From assembly GCA_964525945.1 (NCBI GenBank), contig CAZGKX010000003.1, forward strand, positions 10,030-74,029: 64,000 nt of DNA, read 5' to 3'. A program made the position numbers and the translations under genes. Positions within the stretch are counted from its first letter, which is position 1. Each line of letters starts with the position of its first letter. The notes under the pieces were generated by a model, which did no database searches, was not told the DNA's origin, and worked only from the letters and a program-made list of their open reading frames with translations. The stretch is from CAZGKX01 sp964525945 (GTDB taxonomy: Bacteria; Pseudomonadota; Gammaproteobacteria; Legionellales; Legionellaceae). This document shows positions 47,031 to 57,481 of this stretch, piece after piece.

Positions 47031-48374
47031 TTACATGCGATCTTCTGTGATATCAATCATCATTTGCAGTGCTTTTTTAGCATTTTCGATCACCCATGTT
47101 TGATCAACGCGCTGCAAACGATTGCGGGTGCCTGTAAATTCATTGACCATATCACCGGCATTGACTTCGTTGTAGTCCATTTTTTTACCTTGCCGAAGCA
47201 AGTCAATCAGAGCCACCAAATGAGGGGGATCATTGCGAGACATGGTGGCACAACCACAACCTAACCCTTTTTCATCGTTGGATTTGGGCGCTTCAGCTAA
47301 ATTCACGACGGTAATGCCCAACGCTTTGCAATATTGTTTCAAATTCTCAACCATATGATTTTCAGTGCCGATCGCGTAATGCTTGGTCTTCGATCTGTCG
47401 TTGACAACGTGGTCCCAAATAAACGCAGTGGAACCGGCATGTTGAGCAACACGGATGACTTCATTACGGCACTCAGGATGCACGATGGTGGTATAATTGT
47501 GGGTGTGCCAATAGTCGCACATAGCGGGTTGATAATGGGTATGTACGGCGCACTCACTGGCGAATAGGATCAGTTCTGCTTTATCAAACGTCGCCAACGT
47601 CGTTTGATCTTGGGCTTCCAAGGAGTATTGCGCACCTGCCGTGCCGCCCGGCCAATAGGCTAAATTTTTGATCCCCAACCAATAGGCGATATTTTCACCC
47701 ATGTGGCGATCGGGAATGAATAAAATTTTCTTTTTTTGTTTTTGGGCCCATTGCACAATTTTTTTAACATTAGAACTCGTACAGACTGCGCCACCTTGGG
47801 CTCCTGTCATGGCTTTGACACGCCCCGAAGTGTTCATGTAGCACACCGGCAGAATGTTTTCGGACCCATAGCGATTGTTTAAATCCAAGAAGGCAGGTTC
47901 AACCATAAAGTCTTTGGCCATCATTTCCATGGTACAACCCGCTTTGGGGTTGGTGATATAGACATGTTGATTGGGATTGGCCAAAATGCTAATGGATTCT
48001 GCCATAAAATGCACGGCTGATTCAATGATCACGGATTTTTCGGGGTGATGAGCGGCCATTAAAGCCAGTTGGTAGGAGTCACCAATTTGCCCACCAAATT
48101 GCTCGATTAAACGAACAATGTCGCCTCCCATGTAATAATGTGCCAGGAGCAGTAATTTATCCCCGAAATGCGCTTGTGCCTTTTCCATATAAGGCGTCAT
48201 CCAGGCCAAGACTGTGGTTAATTTTCGATCGGGCAACGCTTGGTATTCTTCTGCATAAGGCATGAAATCTGTTTGGTACCAATCCAACGGGTAATCACTT
48301 TGGCAAATCGTCATGTCGTTGGTGATGCGTAACATGGATTTTTCGGGCTGGTATGCTGTGTTTTTTTTAAACAT
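47031..48374 (-). CDS. nadA: Quinolinate synthase
   Basis: A 447-residue NadA. The three Fe-S cysteines are seen in NPKAGCTMEMM, FASECAVHTHY (or HPECRNEV) and GLGCGCATM; LAHYYMGGDIVRL is the family start motif. It condenses iminoaspartate with dihydroxyacetone phosphate to give quinolinate. The N-terminal 60 residues are longer than in the E. coli enzyme. It is 22 bases after nadB and last in a purB-nadB-nadA operon. Confidence 0.95.
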   Translation of the reverse strand: MFKKNTAYQPEKSMLRITNDMTICQSDYPLDWYQTDFMPYAEEYQALPDRKLTTVLAWMTPYMEKAQAHFGDKLLLLAHYYMGGDIVRLIEQFGGQIGDSYQLALMAAHHPEKSVIIESAVHFMAESISILANPNQHVYITNPKAGCTMEMMAKDFMVEPAFLDLNNRYGSENILPVCYMNTSGRVKAMTGAQGGAVCTSSNVKKIVQWAQKQKKKILFIPDRHMGENIAYWLGIKNLAYWPGGTAGAQYSLEAQDQTTLATFDKAELILFASECAVHTHYQPAMCDYWHTHNYTTIVHPECRNEVIRVAQHAGSTAFIWDHVVNDRSKTKHYAIGTENHMVENLKQYCKALGITVVNLAEAPKSNDEKGLGCGCATMSRNDPPHLVALIDLLRQGKKMDYNEVNAGDMVNEFTGTRNRLQRVDQTWVIENAKKALQMMIDITEDRM

Positions 48375-48396
48375 ATACTGTCCTCAATGGTACTTA

Positions 48397-50043
48397 TTAC
48401 AATAAGTCTTGGGATGAGTTCATGCGAGCAATGCTTTCCAATGCGGTTGGATTTTTTTGTGGAAAATCTTCACGAAAATGGCCGCCTCTGGATTCGCGTC
48501 GTGACAATGCTGCTCTGACTATCAATTCAGCATTCAACACGATGTTTCGCAGTTCGATAAAATCACGGGTGATGCAGTGTTTCCAATAGTATTCTTCAAT
48601 GATTTTACGCCGTTTTGTGATCAATTGCAGTAGATCGCTCAATCCATCTTCGGTGCGTACAATCCCGGCATAAGAGGTCATTTCACCACGCAGACTGCGC
48701 CAATGAGCGTTAATTTGGCTGGCTCGGCGGGCATTGACTTGCCCTGGGGAGCTCCAATTGTCAATGTGCATGGTTGTTTTCCATGGCGTGTGGATATCTT
48801 TTAAAGTGCTGTGTGCGGCATTAGATGCCATGACCGCTGCTTCCAAAAGTGAGTTACTGGCTAGGCGATTGGCACCATGCAATCCTGTAAACGCGACTTC
48901 ACCAATAGCATATAATCGTTTGAGATCGGTGCGACCATCTATGTCTGTGAGGATGCCGCCGCATTGGTAATGGGCCGCGGGCACCACGGGGATCATGTCT
49001 TGGCTCATCTCAATACCAATGCTCAGTAACGTTTGATAAATTTGCGGGAAGCGTTTTTTTAAAAAGGCTTTCGATTGGTGCGTGATATCCAAATACACAA
49101 AACCATGCTGACTTTGTTCCATTTCATTAAAAATGGCGCGTGCCACGATGTCTCGTGTGGCTAATTCCAATTGTTGTGGCGCATATTGATGCATGAAACG
49201 GTGTTTGGTGTCGGCATTTTTAAGAAGCCCACCTTCGCCGCGCACGGCTTCAGAAATCAAAAAGTTATTCAAAGTAGGGTGGTGCAAAAGGGTGGGATGA
49301 AATTGGTAAAATTCCATATTACCGACCCGAGCCCCAGCGCGGTATGCCATAGCAACACCATCACCCGTTGCTATCAAGGGATTGGTTGTGTATCGATACG
49401 TTTTTCCTGCGCCCCCGGTTGCTAACACCACACAACGTGCTAGAAAGGCATGAATAAGATTATTCCGACTGTCCAATACATACGCACCTAACACTTCCCC
49501 TTGAATATCGGTGCGATGCGGATGGTAATGCATGATTAAATTGACAGCGATATGGTGTTCATAAAAATGGATTTGAGGATGTTGTTGGGCTTTCTTTAAC
49601 AGGGTGTCGATAATGTCTAACCCCGTTTGATCGCCGCAATTGTAAATGCGTCGGTGAGAATGACCGCCTTCTTGGGCCAATAGAAAATCGCCGGCTGGTT
49701 GTTGTGTAAAATGAACGGGGTAGTTTAATAATTCTTGGATCGCTTGCGGGCCTTGTCGGACAATGCATTCCACGGAGGGGGAGTAAGATAAGCCATCGCC
49801 AGAACGCAAGGTGTCTGCAATGTGAGACTCAAGAGAATCTTCGGCCATGGCAACTGCTGCAACCCCTCCTTGTGCATAACGGCTGTTGCATTCATTGGCA
49901 TCCAATTTGCTGATCAATGCAATGTTTAAATGGGGGTGTAAATTTAAGAGCTGCAAGCAATAATGAAGGCCTGCTAAGCCTGTACCAATCACCAAAACAT
50001 CAAACTCGAACGTTTGTCCTTGTTGTGATAACGATGTGGTCAT
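48397..50043 (-). CDS. nadB: L-aspartate oxidase
   Basis: A 548-residue flavoprotein. VIGTGLAGLHYCLQL is the FAD dinucleotide motif, RYAQGGVAAV and the ANRLASNSLLEAAV segment are family signatures, and an RRESRGGHFREDFP motif lies near the end. It oxidises aspartate to iminoaspartate for NadA. Its ATG overlaps the purB stop (ATGA at 50043-50040). Confidence 0.95.
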   Translation of the reverse strand: MTTSLSQQGQTFEFDVLVIGTGLAGLHYCLQLLNLHPHLNIALISKLDANECNSRYAQGGVAAVAMAEDSLESHIADTLRSGDGLSYSPSVECIVRQGPQAIQELLNYPVHFTQQPAGDFLLAQEGGHSHRRIYNCGDQTGLDIIDTLLKKAQQHPQIHFYEHHIAVNLIMHYHPHRTDIQGEVLGAYVLDSRNNLIHAFLARCVVLATGGAGKTYRYTTNPLIATGDGVAMAYRAGARVGNMEFYQFHPTLLHHPTLNNFLISEAVRGEGGLLKNADTKHRFMHQYAPQQLELATRDIVARAIFNEMEQSQHGFVYLDITHQSKAFLKKRFPQIYQTLLSIGIEMSQDMIPVVPAAHYQCGGILTDIDGRTDLKRLYAIGEVAFTGLHGANRLASNSLLEAAVMASNAAHSTLKDIHTPWKTTMHIDNWSSPGQVNARRASQINAHWRSLRGEMTSYAGIVRTEDGLSDLLQLITKRRKIIEEYYWKHCITRDFIELRNIVLNAELIVRAALSRRESRGGHFREDFPQKNPTALESIARMNSSQDLL

Positions 50044-51410
50044 GAGAATGCTTTCACCAATTGGGCGGCTAGGCCTGTATAGGTTGAAGGGGTCAACGCG
50101 ATCAGCTTTCTCTTGGCTTCATCAGGAATATCCAAAGCGCTGATAAAGTTTTTTAAACGCGTATCGTCAATGCCGACACCGCGCGTTAAATCCCGCATTT
50201 GTTCATAAGCTTTAGGAACGTGGTAGCGACGCATAACGGTTTGGATAGCTTCGGTTAATACTTCCCAAGCGTTGTCTAAATCTTTGTTTAAGGCTTGTTG
50301 ATTGATTTGCAGTTTATCATTGCCTTTCGCAATGGATTGGTAAGCGATCAATGCGTAAGCGAAGGCCACGCCTAAATTACGCAAAACGGTGGAGTCGGAC
50401 AAATCCCTTTGCAAGCGAGAAACGGTTAATTTGTTGGCGAAATGTTCAAAAAGCGCGTTCGATAGGCCAAGATTGCCTTCCGCATTTTCAAAATCAATCG
50501 GATTGACCTTATGAGGCATGGTTGAGGAGCCGACTTCTTCGGCAACGGTTTTTTGCTTGAAATAGCCGAGTGAAATGTAATTCCAGACATCGCGGGTGTA
50601 ATCCAGCAAAATATTGTTGATACGGATCATTAAATGCGATACTTCAGCGATGCCATCATGGGGTTCAATTTGCGTGGTATAGGCGCTGAATGACAAGCCC
50701 AAACGAGTAACAAAATGATTGCAGTGTTTACGCCAATCCACTTCTGGGTAGGCCACCATGTGAGCATTGTAATTTCCCACAGCACCATTGCATTTTGCCG
50801 AAATCAAGACTTCAGCCAATTGTTGGACGGGTCGTTTTAAGCGTGCTACAAAATTAATGAGTTCTTTGCCTAACGTGGTGGGTGTTGCTGGTTGACCATG
50901 GGTGCGACTGAGCATCGCAGCGTCGCCATGCTGTTTGCCCAATAGGGTAATTCCCCCGACGATTTCTGCTAAGGTGGGTTGAATAATTTGAGCCAGTGCT
51001 TCTTTCATCATCAAAGCATACGCTAAATTATTAATGTCTTCGGAGGTGCATGCAAAATGAATGAAACTGGTGATTTTTTTGAATGGAGCGGATTGTTCCA
51101 ATTTTTCTTTTAAATAATATTCCACCGCTTTCACATCATGATTGGTTTGGCGCTCGTAGGCTTTTACTTTTAACGCTTCGCTTTCATCAAAATTGTTAAG
51201 GATTTCTTGTAGAAATGCCTGTGATTGAGCATCCAATGGGGGCACTTCGCCGATCATTTCGTTTTCTGCTAAGGATTCAAGCCAACGAATTTCAACTTTT
51301 AAGCGATAATAAATGAGGGCAAATTCACTAAAATAAGGGTTAAGAGCGCTCGTTTTATTGAGGTATCGACCATCGACTGGAGAAATAGCATTTAAAGCGG
51401 ATAACGTCAT
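50040..51410 (-). CDS. purB: Adenylosuccinate lyase
   Basis: A 456-residue fumarase/aspartase-superfamily enzyme. The signature SSTMPHKVNPIDFENAEGN is present, along with TSEDINNLAYAL and SRTHGQPATPTTLGKE. It acts twice in purine synthesis. It is first in the operon with nadB and nadA. Confidence 0.96.
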   Translation of the reverse strand: MTLSALNAISPVDGRYLNKTSALNPYFSEFALIYYRLKVEIRWLESLAENEMIGEVPPLDAQSQAFLQEILNNFDESEALKVKAYERQTNHDVKAVEYYLKEKLEQSAPFKKITSFIHFACTSEDINNLAYALMMKEALAQIIQPTLAEIVGGITLLGKQHGDAAMLSRTHGQPATPTTLGKELINFVARLKRPVQQLAEVLISAKCNGAVGNYNAHMVAYPEVDWRKHCNHFVTRLGLSFSAYTTQIEPHDGIAEVSHLMIRINNILLDYTRDVWNYISLGYFKQKTVAEEVGSSTMPHKVNPIDFENAEGNLGLSNALFEHFANKLTVSRLQRDLSDSTVLRNLGVAFAYALIAYQSIAKGNDKLQINQQALNKDLDNAWEVLTEAIQTVMRRYHVPKAYEQMRDLTRGVGIDDTRLKNFISALDIPDEAKRKLIALTPSTYTGLAAQLVKAFS

Positions 51411-51554
51411 TGAAAATAAGCCCGGAATTTAGAAAGTTTGCAGTATTATATACTGTGTCCCCATAATTTGAAGGTTTTATCGTTTTTTTATTCAGTGTTA
51501 TGCCGATTGAATTCTCCCGTGGTAAACGGGAGAAAGGCATTTGCGTTGTATTTC

Positions 51555-52496
51555 TTAGAGGCCCAGTTGCACGGCGTTAAACTGCACATCAAATTCTTTG
51601 GCCAAAGCAGGTTGAAAAAACCGTTGCGTCAACTTTTGAGGAGAGGTTCTTTGCCCATTGGCAGGCGTGTGATCGCCCTGTGGGGAGGTGAAAAAGGGCG
51701 CATTTTTAAAACGGATATTTTCATCCACTGCGGTGGTTAATTCTTTAGCATTGTTTATTTTTTCTTCAGCTTTGTTTAGGCCGTGGGTGCTGCTTGCAAA
51801 TAAAGGCGCGGTTAATAAAGATGACGCCAATAATCCTACGACGATAGGAACGAGTACGAGAGAAAATAGATCAATTAAATCAATAAGTAAAAAAGTGAAC
51901 AGCAGCAATCCTAACCCTATCTCAGGATACCCATTCATCGAAAAGCAAATACTGGCAATCCATAAGGGACAGCACAAGGCAAGCATAATGATGGGCAAAA
52001 AGGGTTCGATATAAACCACATAGAATAACAATGACATCCACGCCATAACCAAGAATGCTGCCACAGCTAATACTGAAACGATCGCCATTAAAACACAACA
52101 TACTGCATATTGAAGGTTTCCATACCATTCTGTGCTTTTCGCTAAGTCTGTGATGCTGTCATCGTCGATCAAACTGTTCAGTACATAGAATATTTCTGCG
52201 TAGTCGTTCAATTGGCTATTTATTTTATGTTGAGACAGGTATTTTTGATAAATTAAATGCCCCAAAGCTTGGTTGTCTTTAATTTTTGCCAAGATCTCGC
52301 AGTACCGTTTATTGCATTCAATCATGAAACTCAGGGCAATGGTTGCATCCAGATTGGCTTGGATCTCGGTTGCATTGCCTTTTTTTTGCTTGGCTTGGTG
52401 ATCTTTCTTCATGGTGTCTAAAGCTACTGAAGCATCGTCCAATGTTGTGTTCAATGATTGGATGAAAGCGGTCATGTTTTGAGTACTAATGGTCAC
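51555..52496 (-). CDS. Multi-pass membrane protein with cytoplasmic coiled N-terminus, not recognised
   Basis: About 313 residues. A soluble helical N-terminal part (FIQSLNTTLDDASVALDTMKKDHQAKQKK) is followed by about four membrane helices (around 130-235 of this reading) and a soluble Pro/Gln-rich tail. I chose a GTG at 52496 with GAGAG before it. An ATG at 52475 or a longer frame to 52559 are alternatives. No family is recognised. Membrane-inserted proteins with long soluble ends are frequent among Legionella vacuole effectors, but nothing specific supports that here. Confidence 0.55.
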   Translation of the reverse strand: MTISTQNMTAFIQSLNTTLDDASVALDTMKKDHQAKQKKGNATEIQANLDATIALSFMIECNKRYCEILAKIKDNQALGHLIYQKYLSQHKINSQLNDYAEIFYVLNSLIDDDSITDLAKSTEWYGNLQYAVCCVLMAIVSVLAVAAFLVMAWMSLLFYVVYIEPFLPIIMLALCCPLWIASICFSMNGYPEIGLGLLLFTFLLIDLIDLFSLVLVPIVVGLLASSLLTAPLFASSTHGLNKAEEKINNAKELTTAVDENIRFKNAPFFTSPQGDHTPANGQRTSPQKLTQRFFQPALAKEFDVQFNAVQLGL

Positions 52497-52652
52497 GATG
52501 TCTCTCGGAGGGCAAAGATGAATTGGGTGATAATGTATCACATTGGTTTTTAAATGCAATTTATTTTGCTTGAATTACGCCAAAAAGATGGGAATTCACA
52601 TCATGCGTGAAATTCAGTAGAATGGCTTAATTTTTTTAATCCAGGAGTGAAC

Positions 52653-55049
52653 ATGGCAGGCGGCTTGCATACAATTGATTTTAAACATTTAGGACTTCAT
52701 GATCTGGAGCAGGTAGGGGGTAAAAACGCTTCGCTAGGGGAAATGATCAGCCATTTATCCAACAAAGGCGTTGCCGTACCCACAGGCTTTGCCACCACCG
52801 CCGATGCATTTCGAGAATTTTTGGCGAACGAAGGTTTGGATAAAAAAATTTACACCTTATTAAGCACAGTTGATGTTGACGACGTCCGTCAATTGGCTGC
52901 TGTTGGCAAGCAAATTCGTGAGTCGATTATTCAAGCTCCTTTTTCTGGGCAGTTTGAAGATAGCATTCGTACAGCTTTTCTCCATTTAACAAAAACAATC
53001 GGGCATGATGATTTTAGTGTGGCCGTCCGTTCTTCAGCAACTGCGGAAGATTTGCCCGACGCATCTTTTGCGGGTCAACAAGAAACATTTTTAAATGTGC
53101 AAGGCATTGACGCAATTTTAGTTGCCATCAAACATGTGTTTGCTTCTTTGTTTAACGATCGAGCCATTGCATACCGCGTTCACCATGGTTTTGGCCATCA
53201 AGACGTCGCATTGTCCGCAGGCATTCAGCAAATGATTCGCAGTGATTTAGCGGTCAGTGGTGTTATGTTCACTATGGACACGGAGTCAGGGTTTGACCAA
53301 GTGGTTTTTATTACCTCCTCTTATGGTTTGGGCGAAATGGTGGTGCAAGGTGCCGTCAACCCTGATGAGTTTTATGTGCATAAACCAAGCTTACGTGCTG
53401 GTCATGCGGCTGTTATACGTCGAAACTTGGGCACCAAAGCGAGCCAAATGGTGTATTGCGATGATCCTCAACAACAGCGTACGGTCAAAACAACCGCTGT
53501 TGCCCCCGCCGCTCAACGCCAATTTTCACTGACCAACGCTGAAGTGGAACAATTGGCTCATTTTGCCCTCATCATTGAAGAGCATTATGGCCGTCCGATG
53601 GACATCGAATGGGCAAAAGATGGCAAAGACGGTAAATTGTATATTTTGCAGGCGCGTCCCGAAACGGTAAAAAGCCGTGGTAATAAAAATGTCTTAGAAC
53701 GTTATTCCTTGAAAGGCCAAGCCACTGTATTGACAGAAGGACGTAGCATTGGGCAACGCATTGGCCAAGGTCGGGTCCGAGTCATAACCGATGTCAGTGA
53801 AATGCATCGTGTGGAACCGGGTGATGTACTGGTGTCTGATATGACAGATCCGGATTGGGAGCCTGTGATGAAACGTGCTTCTGCGATTGTTACAAATCGT
53901 GGCGGCCGTACTTGCCATGCAGCCATTATTGCCAGAGAGCTAGGCATTCCAGCTGTTGTCGGTTGCGGGGATGCAACGGATAAAATTAACGATGGCGATA
54001 AGGTGACGGTCAGTTGTGCGGAAGGGGACACGGGATTCGTGTACCAAGGTATCGTGCCTTTTGAGCGGGTCTGTTTGGATGTAGAGCACATGCCAGAATT
54101 GCCCGTCAAAGTGATGTTAAATGTGGGCAATCCTGAGCGTGCTTTTGCTTTTCAGTCCATACCTAACGCTGGTGTCGGTCTGGCACGTCTAGAATTTTTA
54201 ATTTCCAACACCATTGGTATCCATCCAAAAGCGCTGTTGCAATACGATGAGTTAACCGACAAAGAATTAAAGCATTTCATTGCCGAAAAAACCGCAGCGT
54301 ATGCATCGCCGGTTGAATATTACATTGAGCGTTTAAAAGAAGGTATTGCAACTATCGCTGCCGCATTTTACCCCAAACCGGTGATTGTTCGTTTGTCCGA
54401 TTTTAAATCCAATGAATACGCAAACTTAGTGGGCGGCAAGCTTTACGAACCTTTTGAAGAAAACCCCATGCTTGGTTTCCGAGGTGCGTCTCGCTATGTT
54501 TCACCCCATTTTGCTGATTGCTTCGCCCTGGAATGCGTAGCCGTTAAACGCGTGCGCGAAGACATGGGGCTCACCAATGTTCAAGTGATGATCCCTTTTG
54601 TAAGAACAGTCACAGAAGCCGCACAAGTGATCGAAACGTTAAAAGAACAAGGGCTTGAGCGTGGAAAGCATGATTTGCGCATCATCATGATGTGTGAGTT
54701 GCCATCCAATGCATTATTGGCCGAGGATTTTTTGAAGCATTTTGATGGCTTTTCTATTGGTTCCAATGATTTAACGCAATTAACATTAGGTTTGGATCGT
54801 GATTCTGGGCTCATTGCTGCTCAATTCGATGAGCGTGATGCCGCGGTCAAAGCGTTATTGCATCTAGCCATTGTTGCTTGTAAAAAACAAGGCAAGTATG
54901 TGGGTATTTGTGGTCAAGGGCCATCGGATCATCAAGATTTTGCTGAATGGTTGATGCAAGAAGGCATCGATAGCCTTTCTCTTAATCCTGATTCTGTGCT
55001 GGATACTTGCTTGTTTTTAGAAAAACATGCTAAAAAAAAAGCATCTTGA
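52653..55049 (+). CDS. ppsA: Phosphoenolpyruvate synthase
   Basis: A 798-residue PEP-utilising enzyme. The ATP-grasp domain has [11 protein letters not shown] and [25 protein letters not shown], the phospho-His swivel domain has [24 protein letters not shown], and the C-terminal barrel has [17 protein letters not shown] and the final CGQ. It makes PEP from pyruvate for gluconeogenesis, fitting growth on amino acids. The ATG at 52653 has AGGAG 5 bases before it and is preferred to the GTG at 52647. Confidence 0.96.
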   Translation: MAGGLHTIDFKHLGLHDLEQVGGKNASLGEMISHLSNKGVAVPTGFATTADAFREFLANEGLDKKIYTLLSTVDVDDVRQLAAVGKQIRESIIQAPFSGQFEDSIRTAFLHLTKTIGHDDFSVAVRSSATAEDLPDASFAGQQETFLNVQGIDAILVAIKHVFASLFNDRAIAYRVHHGFGHQDVALSAGIQQMIRSDLAVSGVMFTMDTESGFDQVVFITSSYGLGEMVVQGAVNPDEFYVHKPSLRAGHAAVIRRNLGTKASQMVYCDDPQQQRTVKTTAVAPAAQRQFSLTNAEVEQLAHFALIIEEHYGRPMDIEWAKDGKDGKLYILQARPETVKSRGNKNVLERYSLKGQATVLTEGRSIGQRIGQGRVRVITDVSEMHRVEPGDVLVSDMTDPDWEPVMKRASAIVTNRGGRTCHAAIIARELGIPAVVGCGDATDKINDGDKVTVSCAEGDTGFVYQGIVPFERVCLDVEHMPELPVKVMLNVGNPERAFAFQSIPNAGVGLARLEFLISNTIGIHPKALLQYDELTDKELKHFIAEKTAAYASPVEYYIERLKEGIATIAAAFYPKPVIVRLSDFKSNEYANLVGGKLYEPFEENPMLGFRGASRYVSPHFADCFALECVAVKRVREDMGLTNVQVMIPFVRTVTEAAQVIETLKEQGLERGKHDLRIIMMCELPSNALLAEDFLKHFDGFSIGSNDLTQLTLGLDRDSGLIAAQFDERDAAVKALLHLAIVACKKQGKYVGICGQGPSDHQDFAEWLMQEGIDSLSLNPDSVLDTCLFLEKHAKKKAS

Positions 55050-55093
55050 TGCAGTCCAGCAATGATTAGTATCCGTTAGGCATGATCGTATGA

Positions 55094-55120
55094 GCGACGC
55101 TTCGACTTTTTGAACGTCGC
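55094..55120 (+). terminator. Hairpin after ppsA, possible terminator
   Basis: GCGACG-C-TTC (55094-55103) pairs with GAACGTCGC (55112-55120) with one bulged base; no T tract follows. Confidence 0.35.
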
Positions 55121-55142
55121 AATACGTTTAACAGGCCAGCTG

Positions 55143-55170
55143 CCCACTTTTCTCGCCTTGCGGGGGTGGG
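55143..55170 (+). promoter_or_regulatory. Two-part GC-rich hairpin in the antiporter leader
   Basis: CCCAC pairs with GTGGG (55143-55147 with 55166-55170), and inside it CTCGC pairs with GCGGG (55152-55156 with 55160-55164). It ends 40 bases before the antiporter start, so it is probably in the 5' leader. No known riboswitch consensus is evident. Confidence 0.3.
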
Positions 55171-55209
55171 TGGTTGTTCTCACTTGCTAAAAATTCAAGG
55201 GTATAAATA

Positions 55210-56649
55210 ATGCATTGCCGTAACCTATTCTTTCTTCTGTTGTTACTCTTCGTTCCTTCACTTTCTTTCGCAAATCAATCACAAAGCCACATCGATCCTG
55301 CTTCTTCTGTTATTTTATGGGGCACACTTATTTTATTCTTTGGCATCATGGGGCAATACCTTGCGAAACGATTCAACCAACCTGGTGTATTGGGTGAATT
55401 ATTAATGGGCATGTTGATTGGCAATGGGTGTTATTTTGCGGGCATGCAATTGGCCGTTATTTTACGGGAAGGATCAACCATTTTTACCATTGTTCACGAC
55501 ATGCTAGGCGGCCTTTCATTAGAAAATTCGGTGCATGCTCTGATAACAAATCCGCACAATGCTCAACAAGTTATCATGGCTTTAAGTGGTCCTAATGGCG
55601 TTGATTGGATAAAAGTGGCTTATGTGGTCGATATTTTTTCGCGGTACGGCGTTATTTTTTTATTGTTTATGGTGGGGCTTGAAAATTCGGTGGAGGAATT
55701 GAAACACACCGGCCGTGAAGCAACTTTTGTGGCGGTTATTGGTGTCATTGCGCCTATTATTCTTGGTTTGTTGGCCACTTATTATTTCATCCCAGACTCC
55801 ACATTAAACGCCAATCTATTTATCGCTGCGACCTTATCAGCCACCAGTGTTGGCATAACGGCACGTGTTTTAAAAGACATGAAAAAATTACGCACGCGCG
55901 AAGCAAAAACCATTCTTGGTGCCGCGATGATTGATGATATTTTAGGGTTGATCATTTTAGCCATCGTCAGTGGAATTGTGGTTCATGGGGTCATCGATGT
56001 GATGGTAATTACGCGTATTGTGCTCATGGCAACGTTGTTTTTTGCCGCCGCTTTGCTCATCGGCCCCTGGGTCTTAAAAAAGATCATCAAATGGCTGAGC
56101 TTTTTGGCTTTATGGGAAGTAAAGCTCTTTTCGGCATTTTTATTTGTTATGGCGCTCTCGTGGTTGGCAACGTTGGTTCAATTGTCGACCATCATTGGCG
56201 CTTTTGTAGCCGGCATTATTATTCATGATGGTTTTTTTGATGCGTTAGGCCGTGAGGATAAGCATGGAACCAGCTTAAAACAACTGATACGTCCTTTCGA
56301 ATCTATTTTCGCACCTTTATTTTTTATGTTAGTGGGGATTCAGGTTAAAATAGAAACGTTTGCAGATTGGCACGTGCTTGCTATGGCCTTGGTGCTGATT
56401 GTTGTTGCTGTTTTGGGTAAATTATTGAGCGGGCTGGGCGCTTCGCGCCGTGACGATCGGCTCTTAATTGGGATTGGTATGATGCCTCGCGGCGAAGTGG
56501 GGTTGGTGTTTGCCTCAATTGGCAAAGCCATTGGCGTGATTTCCGACCCCTTGTTTTCTGCTATTATTATTATGGTCATCGTAACGACTCTGGTCGCTCC
56601 ACCCTTATTAAAATCACGCTATGCAAGGCGGGTCTCTCATGAATCTTGA
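55210..56649 (+). CDS. Kef-type cation:proton antiporter (CPA2 family)
   Basis: A 479-residue membrane protein. An N-terminal signal-like segment (1-21, SLSFAN) is followed by about 12 helices. GQYLAKRFNQPGVLGELLMGMLIG is the typical helix 2 start, AAMIDDILGLIIL the ion-binding DD region, and MMPRGEVGLVFASIG a family signature. A 70-residue loop between helices 2 and 3 is larger than usual. No RCK/TrkA-N regulatory domain follows. It likely exchanges K+ or Na+ for protons. Its 3' end overlaps nadC by 11 bases. Confidence 0.88.
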   Translation: MHCRNLFFLLLLLFVPSLSFANQSQSHIDPASSVILWGTLILFFGIMGQYLAKRFNQPGVLGELLMGMLIGNGCYFAGMQLAVILREGSTIFTIVHDMLGGLSLENSVHALITNPHNAQQVIMALSGPNGVDWIKVAYVVDIFSRYGVIFLLFMVGLENSVEELKHTGREATFVAVIGVIAPIILGLLATYYFIPDSTLNANLFIAATLSATSVGITARVLKDMKKLRTREAKTILGAAMIDDILGLIILAIVSGIVVHGVIDVMVITRIVLMATLFFAAALLIGPWVLKKIIKWLSFLALWEVKLFSAFLFVMALSWLATLVQLSTIIGAFVAGIIIHDGFFDALGREDKHGTSLKQLIRPFESIFAPLFFMLVGIQVKIETFADWHVLAMALVLIVVAVLGKLLSGLGASRRDDRLLIGIGMMPRGEVGLVFASIGKAIGVISDPLFSAIIIMVIVTTLVAPPLLKSRYARRVSHES

Positions 56650-57481
56650 TTTTACCGAAATTTTAAATGACGTCCAACGCGCTTTGGCAGAGGATATAGG
56701 CCCTGGGGATGCAACGGCAATGCTTTTGCCCTCTGTCTTACACGCACAGGCGGTTATCATTTCTCGTGAACCTATGTTCGTTTGCGGGCAACCCTGGGTG
56801 AACGCAGTGTTTGCTGAGGTTGACCCTTCCATTGTTTTGCACTGGCAAGTTGCCGAAGGGCAGTGGTTGACTGAACCTGCAACACTTTGCCATATTGAAG
56901 GTAACGCCCGTAACCTATTGACAGCCGAACGCACCGCATTGAACTTTTTGCAAACGTTGTCTGCGACGGCAACGGCAACGCACGATTACATGCGCCTGCT
57001 GCAAGGCTATAAAACCCGCTTGCTGGATACCCGTAAGACATTGCCCGGCTTACGCCGCGCTCAAAAATACGCGGTTTCCTGTGCTGGGGGAATGAACCAT
57101 CGCATGGGATTGTTTGATGCGTTTCTTATTAAAGAAAATCACATTAAAGCATGTGGTACAATTGCTGCAGCGATTGAGTTGGCAAGAAATTTGCATAAAA
57201 ATATATTGATTGAAATTGAAGTGGAATCGTTAAAAGAGCTGCAAGAAGCATTAAATGCCAAACCCGATCGCATTATGCTTGATAATTTTACCCACGCCAT
57301 GATTTGTGAAGCAGTGGCCATCAACCAATCCTACGGGGTGGAGTTGGAGGTCTCTGGTGGAGTCAATTTATCAACCCTGCAAGCCATTGCCGCAACAGGG
57401 GTCGATTATGTTTCCATTGGCGCTATTACAAAATCGATTCAAGCCATTGATTTGAGCTTATTAATCAAGGACATCAAATGA
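56639..57481 (+). CDS. nadC: Nicotinate-nucleotide pyrophosphorylase (carboxylating)
   Basis: A 280-residue QPRTase. ALAEDIGPGDATA, RTALNFLQTLSATAT, LLDTRKTLPGLRRAQKYAV and the ending VSGGVNLSTLQAIAATGVDYVSIGAIT are family motifs. It turns quinolinate into nicotinate mononucleotide, completing the nadB-nadA route found 6 kb away. The ATG at 56639 lies inside the antiporter end. Its stop overlaps the murG start (ATGA). Confidence 0.95.
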   Translation: MNLDFTEILNDVQRALAEDIGPGDATAMLLPSVLHAQAVIISREPMFVCGQPWVNAVFAEVDPSIVLHWQVAEGQWLTEPATLCHIEGNARNLLTAERTALNFLQTLSATATATHDYMRLLQGYKTRLLDTRKTLPGLRRAQKYAVSCAGGMNHRMGLFDAFLIKENHIKACGTIAAAIELARNLHKNILIEIEVESLKELQEALNAKPDRIMLDNFTHAMICEAVAINQSYGVELEVSGGVNLSTLQAIAATGVDYVSIGAITKSIQAIDLSLLIKDIK

